Assembly (NCBI RefSeq): GCF_006716765.1
Contig: NZ_VFPO01000001.1
Coordinates: 6,324,001-6,388,000, forward strand
Direction of reading: 5' to 3'
Length of the DNA stretch: 64,000 nucleotides
Origin: Actinomadura hallensis
GTDB taxonomy: Bacteria; Actinomycetota; Actinomycetes; Streptosporangiales; Streptosporangiaceae
The notes beneath the pieces are model-generated. The model saw only the letters and a program-made list of their open reading frames with translations. It did no database searches and had not been told where the DNA came from. Positions 1 through 7,638 of this stretch are shown in pieces (within the stretch, counting starts at the first letter, position 1; each line of letters opens with the position of its first letter). A program made the position numbers and the translations under genes.

Positions 1-612
1 CGAACCCGCCTCCTCCCAGGTGAGGTGCGCGGGCTTGCGGATGAGCTGGTTCGCCTTCACGATGCAGAACTCGCCGAGCGACCCGAAGTTCGTCTCGAAG
101 CCCCACGCGAGCTGCGTCTCGCTCATCATGCCGTCGTCGTAGGAGCCGTGGTCCTCCTCGTCCACGTACGACGGGGACAGCACGACCTTGTCGCCGACCT
201 TCCAGCTCTTCACGCCGCTGCCGGTGCGGACGATGACGCCCGCGCCGTCCGACCCGAGGATGTGGTACGGCAGGTCGTGCCGCGCCCCGTACCAGCCCTG
301 GCGGCCGAACTTCTCCAGGAACGCGAACGTCGGCACCGGCTCGAAGATCGCGGACCAGACGGTGTTGAAGTTGATCGCCGCCGACATCACGGCGACGACG
401 ACCTCGTCGGGCGCGAGCTCGGGCATCTCGACCTCGCCGACGTGCATGGAGCGGCGCACGTCCTTGTCGGCCCGGCCCTCGAAGATCCCGACCTCGTCCT
501 TGCGGGTGAACGCCGCGCGGAACCGCGTCGGCAGGTCGATCTCCTGCAGTTCGGGACCGCTGGCGCCGGACCGTACGGCGTCGAGCAGCTCGTTGGAGCC
601 GTGCTGGGCCAT
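1..612 (-). CDS. ccr: Crotonyl-CoA carboxylase/reductase, N-terminal 204 residues (cut by the window edge)
   Basis: The translation starts MAQHGSNELLDAVRSG and has the medium-chain dehydrogenase/reductase core of crotonyl-CoA carboxylase/reductases: an AINFNTVWSA stretch, a YHILGSDGAGVIVR segment and a GDKVVLSP segment. These enzymes use NADPH and CO2 to turn an enoyl-CoA into an alkylmalonyl-CoA, such as ethylmalonyl-CoA. The gene runs off the left edge, so the cofactor domain and C-terminus are not seen. It starts 55 bp after the PKS stop on the same strand, with no terminator between, so it probably belongs to the PKS operon and supplies its branched extender unit. The pathway role is inferred; the family assignment is strong. 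Confidence 0.93.
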   Translation of the reverse strand, partial: MAQHGSNELLDAVRSGASGPELQEIDLPTRFRAAFTRKDEVGIFEGRADKDVRRSMHVGEVEMPELAPDEVVVAVMSAAINFNTVWSAIFEPVPTFAFLEKFGRQGWYGARHDLPYHILGSDGAGVIVRTGSGVKSWKVGDKVVLSPSYVDEEDHGSYDDGMMSETQLAWGFETNFGSLGEFCIVKANQLIRKPAHLTWEEAGS

Positions 613-667
613 GGGGGTGTCCTCCGTGGAACGACGGTTGGAACGACGGGGTTGGTGCGGGCGGCCC

Positions 668-3600
668 TCAGCGGGCCGTCTGGGCGGGGACGGCGTCGCG
701 CTCCCGCCGTCCCGCGAGCCGGCCCTCCAGGTGCGCGGCGAGAACCTCCACACCGGGCGGATCCAGCAGGTTGAGGTGGTGCGCCCCGGGGATCGTGACG
801 ATCTCCAGGTCGGAGCAGAGCCCGCCGAAGCCGTTGGTGCCGTCGAGCACGTAGCGGGCATCGCGGACGGCCCAGGGGGTCTCCTCGGGCGCGTGGTAGA
901 GGATGACGCGGCCGTCGTACGGCCCGGGCTGGTACGCCTCCAGGGAGCGGGTGTCCTGGTGGGACGTGAGCTGGTGCGTGAGGGCCGCCGGGGGGATGTG
1001 GTCCACGAGGGGGGCCGCACGCTCCATGACCAGCGCGAACTGCGCTTCCTCGTCCAGCCCGGACAGCTCCTCGTAGGTGAGCGTGACGTCCAGGCCGTAC
1101 GTCTGGTTGATGTAGTCGGCGAACGCGGAGAACCGGCGGGCGAGCGTGTCGGACTCGTCGTCCACCGCGAGCGGGATGCCCGCGTCGAACAGCGCCACCA
1201 GCTCGACCTCGCGGCCGGCGGCGGTGAGCTGCCGCGCCGTCTCGTAGGCGAGGACGCCGCCGAACGACCAGCCGCCGAGCCGGAACGCCCCCTCCGGCTG
1301 CGCCTCCAGCAGGTGCCGCACGTAGCGGGCGGCGCGCTCCTCGACCGGCGGCGCGTCCTCGAACCGCTCCAGCCCGTACACCGGCTGGTCGTCGCCGAGC
1401 AGCGCGACGAGCTGCCGGTAGCAGGCGGTGGTGCCGCCCGCCGGATGCGCGATGAAGAACGGCCGCCGGTCTCCCGCGGCCGATCCGTCGCGGGAGGACG
1501 CGGAACCCGGCTTCAGCGGCCGGACGGTCTGCCGCGCGGCCTCCTCGTCGGCGGCGCGGATGAACTCCGCGACGCTCTCCGCCGTCGGCGTCTCGAACAG
1601 CTCGCCGCGGGTGACCTCCACGCCCAGTTCGGCCGTGACCTTGGCGACGACCTGGTCGGCGTGGTGGTCCCCGCCGCCGAGCTCCGTGAAGAAGTCGGCG
1701 GTGACGCCGACGCGGTCGAGGCCGAGGACGTCCTCGAAGATCCGGACGGCGAGGCGCTCGGCGGCGTCGCGGGGCATCACGTACCCGGACTCGGCGTTCG
1801 GCGTCGCACCGGACACCCCGCCGGACACCGCGCCGGACGAGGAGGGCGCCGGCGCGTCCGACAGCCCCAGCTCCCCGGCCGCCCACTCCTCGAACACGTT
1901 GACGCTGGCGCCCTGCAGCAGCACCGACGCGGGGACGGTCAGCCCGAGGTCGTGCTCGACCCCGCTCTTGATCCGCACCGCGACGAGCGAGTCGAGGCCG
2001 AGGTCGGTGAGCGGCACGGCCGGGTCGAGGCGGTCCGGGTCGAACCCGAGGACGCTCGCGATCCGGTACCTGACCTGCGCGGCGATCAGCCTGCGGGCGG
2101 CGGCGGGGTCGAGGTCCCTCAGCGCCTCGACGCCGGGCCAGTCGCCCGCGGCGTCCGTTCCCCGCGCGTCCGCCGCCTCCGTCAGCGCCGCGAAGTACGG
2201 CATGTCCCGGATCTCGGGGAACAGCCCGACCGCCGTGACGGGGTCGAAGCGCAGCACGCCCGTCGCGGGCCTGCCGTGCACGAGCAGCGCCTCCAGCGCC
2301 TCCGCGCCCTCCTCCGGGCTGATCGGGTCGATGACCGTCACCGACGTGCCGGCGGCCCCGCCGACCCGCGACCAGGTGCCCCAGTTGACGGTGGTTCCGG
2401 GGCGCCCGTGCGCCCGCCGGTACGCCGTCAGCGCGTCGATCGCCGCGTTGGCGGCGGCGTAGGCGGCCTGGCCGGGCGAGCCGAGCAGCGCCGCCGCCGA
2501 CGAGTGCATGACGAACCAGTCGAGGTCCAGGTCCCAGGTGGCCTCGCTGAGCCGCCGCGCGCCCTCGACCTTCGCCGTCCACACCCTGTGGAGATCGTCG
2601 GCGCCGAGGTCGGCGATCAGCCGGTCGTCGATCACGCCCGCGCCGTGCACGACGCCGCGCAGCGGGACGCCGCCCTCCTGCGCGACCCGGACGAGACGCT
2701 CGGCCGTTCCCGGCTCGGCGATGTCGCCGAGCACCACTCCGACGTCCACGCCGTCCTCGCGGAGGCGGGCGATGACCTTCTCGGCGTCCGCGTCGGGGCC
2801 CTTCCGGCCGGACAGGACGATGCGGCCCGCGCCGCGCTCGGCCAGCAGCCGCGCCGTGACGAGCCCGATGCCGCCGTACCCGCCCGTGATCACATAGGCC
2901 GCGCCGCGCCTGACGGCCTTCGCCGGCTTCCCGGCCGGCTCCGGCAGCGCGGCCCGCGCGAGCCGCGCCACGTAACGTGCGCCGCCGCGCCAGGCGACCT
3001 CCCGCGCGTCGTCGCCGGCGAGCAGCTCCGCGACCAGGTCCGCGGGACGGTCGACGTCCACGTGCGTCGCCCGCTGGACGGTGCGCTCGAACGCCAGGAC
3101 CCGCGTGAGCGCGCTGACGAACCCCTGGCCGGGCTCGCCCTGCTCCCCGTCCTTCACGGAGACGGCCCGCTGCGTCGCGACGTACAGGCGGGGACCGTCG
3201 GGAAGCGAACGGCTCACCTCGGCCACGGTCAGGACGAGGTCCTCGTCCACGAGATCCGCGGGCGGGATCACGACGACGCCTTCGACCGGCTCGTCCATCG
3301 GGTGGTCGTCGGGCGGCCGGTTCGCCAGGCGGTGCCGCACGACCCGCAGCCCGCGCCCCTCCAGCTCACCGGCGGTCGCGGCGGCGAGCGCGTCGTCCTC
3401 CGCCGCCAGGATCAGCCAGGCGCCTTCGGCGGACGCCTCCGCCTCGGGGAGCGGAGCCTCGTCCCACACGTGCTCGACCAGCTTGTCGGCCACCGGCACG
3501 GGGATGTCGTGGCGCTCGACGCGGCGCAGCACGATGCCGGTCGCCTCGGCGAGGACCTGGCCGTCCGCCGCGAGGAGCGCGACGGAGCCCGTCATCTCCT

Positions 3601-6600
3601 CCTCGTCCCACGCCACCGTGGCGCGGACGTGCCCGCCGCGGTGCGTCGGCCCGAACACGCGCAGGCTGCCGATGGTCTCGGCCCGCCACACGCCCTCGTC
3701 CAGGGCGGACGCCTCGTCCGACAGGACGGCGAGGCAGCGGTCGAACACCTCGGGGTGCAGCCGGTAGTGGCGGCTGCCGCGCTCGGCCCCCGCCACCTCG
3801 ACGGCCGGGCCGTCCGCCGCGGACGTCGCGGGCCCGCCGCGGTCCTCTCCCACGTCCGCGCTGGCCAGCCGCACCCACGTCCCCGCGGGCGTCAGCGCGT
3901 GCACCTCGACCCTCTGCTCGGCCTCGCCGAACGTCGTCGTCACGGTCGTGTGCTCTGCGAGCGCGAGCGGCCGCTCCACCCACAGGGTGTTGACGCGCAC
4001 GTCCTCGGTGCCGAGCGCGATCGCCCCCGCCGCGACCGCCATCTCCGCGAACGCCGAGACCGGCAGCGTGTGCAGGCCGTGGACGGTCAGCCCGGACAGC
4101 CACGGCTGCGCGGCGAGCCCGACGTCCGCGCGCCACGCGTGCCGCTCCTCGCCGGGCATCTCCACGTGCGCCCCGAGAAGGGGATGCTCGTCGCGTCCGC
4201 CGGACGTGCGCGCCGACAGGTCGACCCAGTGCCGCTCGTGCCGCCACGGCGCGCGGGGGACGTCGACGATCCGCCCGTCCTCCGGCGCGGCGATCGCGTG
4301 GCCGTGCGCCGCCAGGGTCGCGAGCTGCGCGTGGAACGTGAGCGTGTCGTCGGTCTCCTGCCCCTTGGGCGCCCGCTTCAGCGTGTGGGTGACGAACGCG
4401 CCCGTGCCCTCCAGCGTCTCCCCGACCGCGTGCGCGAGGATCGGATGCGCGTTGATCTCGACGAACGTCCGGAACCCGTCCTCGGCGGCGGCCGCCACCG
4501 CGTCCGCCAGCCGCACCGCGTTCCGCAGGTTGGCCGCCCAGTACCCGGCCCCGAGCCCCCGCCCGGAGCCGCCGTCCGCGGAAGACGAGCCCCCCGCACC
4601 GCCGGCGGCGGACTCCCCGGTGCCCGAAGGGGCCGCCCCGTTCTCCGACGCCGCCTGACCGGCGGGCGCCGCCCCGTTCGAGGTCGTGGCGACTTCGGGG
4701 AGGCCGGTCAGGTCGAAGAGCGCCCGGGGGTCGTCGAGGGCGGTCGTGTACAGCTTGATGCCTTCGGCGAGGGGCGTGCCGCGTTCGGCGCCCACCTCGG
4801 CGAGGACCTCGCGAAGGTCGGGGAGGAGCGGGTCGACCTGCGGGGAGTGCCCGGCGCCCTCGGCCTGGACCATGCGGGCCAGCCGCCCCTCCGCCTCCGC
4901 GCGCGCGACGATCTCGGCGACCTGGCCGGCGTCGCCGGTGACGACGGTCTGCTTCGGGGAGGAGTGCACCGCCGCGTACACCTCGGGCAGGTCCTCGCCG
5001 AGCCGCGCGACCTCGGCGGCGGACGCGCCGAGGACGGCCATCGCGCCGCCGCCCACGAGCCGGGTCAGCAGGCGGGAGCGGCGGCAGATGACGCGGACGC
5101 CGTCCTCCAGGGTGATCGCCCCGGCGACGACCGCGGCCGCGACCTCGCCCATCGAGTGGCCGATGACGGCGCCGGGGGTGACGCCGTACGACCGCCACAT
5201 CCGGGCCAGGCCGATCTGCACGGCGAACAGCACCGGCATCGTGACGACCGGGCCGTCCGGCTTCTCGCCCTCCTCGAGCAGCGCCCACAGGTCGGGGCCG
5301 CCCTCCTCGGCGAACAGCCGGTCCAGGTCGTCGATGGCCTCGGCGAACGCGGGCTCCTCCTCCAGGAGCCGCTGCGCCATCCCGGCCCGCTGCGCGCCGT
5401 ACCCGGAGAACACCCACACGGGACGTCCGGGATTGCCCAGCGCCGTGCCGCTCACCACACCGGGGTGGGGACGGCCTTCGGCGAGAGCGGTCAGGCCGTC
5501 GATGAGCCCTTCTCGGTCGCGGGCCGCGACCGCGGCGCGGGCCCGTCCACGGCCGAAACGCCGGTGCAGGGTGCGCGCGACGTCGGGCAGCTCCGCCTCC
5601 CGGCCCCGGAGCCATTCGGCGAGGACGGCCGCGTGGTCGCGGATCCGGTCGTCGCTCGTGTCGGACAGCGGGAACGTCCTGACGACGGCCGGTTCCGCGG
5701 CCGTCTCCTGCGCGGGAGCCTCCTCCAGGACGATGTGGGCGTTCGTCCCGCCGAAACCGAACCCGGACACGCCGGCCCGTACGGGACGGTTCCGCTCGGG
5801 CCACGGCGTCTCTTCCGCGACGACCGCCAGGCGCAGCTCGTCGAACGGGATGTGGGGGTTGGGTTCCTTGTAGTGCGCGCTGGGCGGGATGACGCCGTGG
5901 TGCAGCGCGAGGACGGCCTTGATGAACCCCGCGATGCCCGCCGCCGACTCCATGTGCCCGAGGTTGGACTTCGCGGAGCCCAGCAGAAGCGGGTCGCCGG
6001 GGTCGCGTCCCGCGCCGAGGACCTCGCCGATGGCCTTGGCCTCGATCGGGTCGCCGAGGAACGTGCCCGTCCCGTGGGCCTCGATGTAGTCGACCTCGCG
6101 CGTGTCGACGCCCGCGGCGGCGTACACGTCGCGGAGCAGGGCGCGCTGCGCGTCGGAGTTGGGGGCGACGAGGCCGTTGGAGCGCCCGTCGGAGTTGACG
6201 CCGGAGCCCCGCACGACGGCGAGGACCCGGTCGCCGTCCCGGACGGCGTCCGACAGCCGCTTCAGCACGACGGCGCCGCAGCCCTCCGCGCGGACCATCC
6301 CGTCGGCGGACGCGTCGAACGCCTTGCAGCGCCCGTCCGCGGCGGTCCCGCCCGCGAGGTCGAACGTCATCGTGACGGTCGGCGACAGCAGCACGTTCAC
6401 GCCGCCGGCGAGCGCCACGTCCGCCTCGCCGGTGCGGAGTGCCTGCACGGCGAGGTGCGTCGACACCAGCGACGACGAGCACGCCGTGTCGACGATCATG
6501 CTGGGGCCGCGGAGGTCCAGCAGGTACGACAGCCGGTTCGCGATGATGCTGAGCGCCGCGCCGGTCGCCGTGAACGGTTCGAGGGACGCCAGGTCGGACG

Positions 6601-7348
6601 CGGTGAACGCCGCGTACTCCGGCGCGGACACCCCGACGAACACGCCGGTGCGGCTGCCGCGCAGCGACGCCGGCGCGATGCCGGCGTGCTCGAACGCCTC
6701 CCACGCGACCTCGAGGACGAGGCGCTGCTGCGGGTCCATCACCGCGGCCTCGCGGGGGGTGATGCCGAAGAACTGCGCGTCGAACGCGGCCACGTCGTCG
6801 AGGAACCCGCCGAGCCGGGTGGTCCTGGCGAGCAGGTCGCCGACCTCGGGCGACCCGTCGTCGAACGGGTCCCAGCGCCCGTCCGGCACCTCGCGGACCG
6901 CGTCGCCGCGGCCGGTGAGGAAGCGCCAGTAGTCCTCCGGTCCGGTGAGGTCGCGCTCCCCGCCGGGGAAGCGGCAGCCGATGCCGATGACGGCGATCGG
7001 CTCGTCGGCGGCCCGCCGCGGCGCGGCGGGCGCCGGCGCCGGGCGCGGAGCCTCGGCGGCCCCGCCCGCGAGCGCCAGGGAGAGCTTGTTGATCGTGGGG
7101 TGTTCCCAGACGAGGGTGGCGGGGAGAGCCCGGCCCAGCATCTGCTCGAGCTCGCCGGCGATCGCGACCGCGTCCCGGGACGCCAGCCCGAACTCCTCGA
7201 GCGGCCGGTCGGGGTCGATCTCGGCGACGGTGGTCCTGGAGCGGCGCGCGATCTGCTCGATCAGGTGCCTGCGGATCGATTCCTCACTGATCCGAGTGTG
7301 GTCCTGCGGGGCGTCCCGCGCGGCTCCGGAACGATCGGTGCTCTGCAT
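668..7348 (-). CDS. Single-module type I polyketide synthase, Pks13-like, with thioesterase
   Basis: About 2226 residues. Domain order, numbered from the ATG: N-terminal ACP (about 20-90, GLASRDAV serine at 57); KS (about 116-540, active Cys 290 in DTACSSSL, histidines in EAHGTGT and KSNLGH); AT (GHSMGE, like mycobacterial MAS/Pks13 ATs); DH-like fold (about 1060-1340); KR (GGYGGIG near 1490, Tyr in GQAAYAAANA near 1630); ACP (GLDSL near 1787); a second carrier; TE (GWSFGG). The DH lacks its catalytic His: the usual DHxVxGxxxxP reads SGLTVHGLHTLP (nt 4057-4105). The last carrier reads LGGGDHHAD where LGGHSL is expected, so Ser is replaced by Asp. The predicted product is a beta-hydroxy acid after one condensation. 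ATG 7348 follows a GGGGGG ribosome site; an in-frame TTG lies at 7366. The N-terminal ACP suggests loading by the acyl-AMP ligase at 14797-16593. Confidence 0.93.
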   Translation of the reverse strand: MQSTDRSGAARDAPQDHTRISEESIRRHLIEQIARRSRTTVAEIDPDRPLEEFGLASRDAVAIAGELEQMLGRALPATLVWEHPTINKLSLALAGGAAEAPRPAPAPAAPRRAADEPIAVIGIGCRFPGGERDLTGPEDYWRFLTGRGDAVREVPDGRWDPFDDGSPEVGDLLARTTRLGGFLDDVAAFDAQFFGITPREAAVMDPQQRLVLEVAWEAFEHAGIAPASLRGSRTGVFVGVSAPEYAAFTASDLASLEPFTATGAALSIIANRLSYLLDLRGPSMIVDTACSSSLVSTHLAVQALRTGEADVALAGGVNVLLSPTVTMTFDLAGGTAADGRCKAFDASADGMVRAEGCGAVVLKRLSDAVRDGDRVLAVVRGSGVNSDGRSNGLVAPNSDAQRALLRDVYAAAGVDTREVDYIEAHGTGTFLGDPIEAKAIGEVLGAGRDPGDPLLLGSAKSNLGHMESAAGIAGFIKAVLALHHGVIPPSAHYKEPNPHIPFDELRLAVVAEETPWPERNRPVRAGVSGFGFGGTNAHIVLEEAPAQETAAEPAVVRTFPLSDTSDDRIRDHAAVLAEWLRGREAELPDVARTLHRRFGRGRARAAVAARDREGLIDGLTALAEGRPHPGVVSGTALGNPGRPVWVFSGYGAQRAGMAQRLLEEEPAFAEAIDDLDRLFAEEGGPDLWALLEEGEKPDGPVVTMPVLFAVQIGLARMWRSYGVTPGAVIGHSMGEVAAAVVAGAITLEDGVRVICRRSRLLTRLVGGGAMAVLGASAAEVARLGEDLPEVYAAVHSSPKQTVVTGDAGQVAEIVARAEAEGRLARMVQAEGAGHSPQVDPLLPDLREVLAEVGAERGTPLAEGIKLYTTALDDPRALFDLTGLPEVATTSNGAAPAGQAASENGAAPSGTGESAAGGAGGSSSADGGSGRGLGAGYWAANLRNAVRLADAVAAAAEDGFRTFVEINAHPILAHAVGETLEGTGAFVTHTLKRAPKGQETDDTLTFHAQLATLAAHGHAIAAPEDGRIVDVPRAPWRHERHWVDLSARTSGGRDEHPLLGAHVEMPGEERHAWRADVGLAAQPWLSGLTVHGLHTLPVSAFAEMAVAAGAIALGTEDVRVNTLWVERPLALAEHTTVTTTFGEAEQRVEVHALTPAGTWVRLASADVGEDRGGPATSAADGPAVEVAGAERGSRHYRLHPEVFDRCLAVLSDEASALDEGVWRAETIGSLRVFGPTHRGGHVRATVAWDEEEMTGSVALLAADGQVLAEATGIVLRRVERHDIPVPVADKLVEHVWDEAPLPEAEASAEGAWLILAAEDDALAAATAGELEGRGLRVVRHRLANRPPDDHPMDEPVEGVVVIPPADLVDEDLVLTVAEVSRSLPDGPRLYVATQRAVSVKDGEQGEPGQGFVSALTRVLAFERTVQRATHVDVDRPADLVAELLAGDDAREVAWRGGARYVARLARAALPEPAGKPAKAVRRGAAYVITGGYGGIGLVTARLLAERGAGRIVLSGRKGPDADAEKVIARLREDGVDVGVVLGDIAEPGTAERLVRVAQEGGVPLRGVVHGAGVIDDRLIADLGADDLHRVWTAKVEGARRLSEATWDLDLDWFVMHSSAAALLGSPGQAAYAAANAAIDALTAYRRAHGRPGTTVNWGTWSRVGGAAGTSVTVIDPISPEEGAEALEALLVHGRPATGVLRFDPVTAVGLFPEIRDMPYFAALTEAADARGTDAAGDWPGVEALRDLDPAAARRLIAAQVRYRIASVLGFDPDRLDPAVPLTDLGLDSLVAVRIKSGVEHDLGLTVPASVLLQGASVNVFEEWAAGELGLSDAPAPSSSGAVSGGVSGATPNAESGYVMPRDAAERLAVRIFEDVLGLDRVGVTADFFTELGGGDHHADQVVAKVTAELGVEVTRGELFETPTAESVAEFIRAADEEAARQTVRPLKPGSASSRDGSAAGDRRPFFIAHPAGGTTACYRQLVALLGDDQPVYGLERFEDAPPVEERAARYVRHLLEAQPEGAFRLGGWSFGGVLAYETARQLTAAGREVELVALFDAGIPLAVDDESDTLARRFSAFADYINQTYGLDVTLTYEELSGLDEEAQFALVMERAAPLVDHIPPAALTHQLTSHQDTRSLEAYQPGPYDGRVILYHAPEETPWAVRDARYVLDGTNGFGGLCSDLEIVTIPGAHHLNLLDPPGVEVLAAHLEGRLAGRRERDAVPAQTAR

Positions 7349-7457
7349 GCGGTGGGTTCCCCCCAAAACAGGGATCGTTCTACGAAGCGGAGGGACCCAC
7401 TTTGTCCTACGATGACGAGCCCACGATGCGCACCCAGACCACTTTTCTCATCCGCTA

Positions 7458-7477
7458 CTTGTCACGGTGATGACAAG
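7458..7477. promoter_or_regulatory. Inverted repeat in the PKS/MFS divergent promoter
   Basis: Arms CTTGTCA and TGACAAG flank the 6-nt spacer CGGTGA. The core TTGTCAC-GGTG-ATGACAA matches, over 18 bp and with the same spacing, the repeat at 16777-16794 in front of the acyl-AMP ligase. It lies 110 bp upstream of the PKS ATG and 162 bp upstream of the MFS GTG, in the 290-bp gap 7349-7638 that otherwise holds only promoter DNA. It is probably the operator of a dimeric regulator shared by the locus. No cognate regulator gene lies next to it. Confidence 0.6.
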
Positions 7478-7638
7478 ACTCGGGAGTAACCATTGTGGCC
7501 TGATGGGATAGTCGAGGCGCCTTGGCCCGCAGTCAGGGCTGAGTAACGAGCAGTCAACCAATAGTAACAATAGCGACGAGCGCTTTTAGGGGGAAGCGGC
7601 GGATTTCCTGACGGTGGGGACTTCGCGCCGTACGCACA

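Noticed and set aside
188..7489. A 2433-codon open frame on the plus strand opposite the PKS
   Set aside because: Mirror frame of a high-GC gene; Arg/Gly/Val-rich translation with no domain, while the minus strand encodes a complete PKS.
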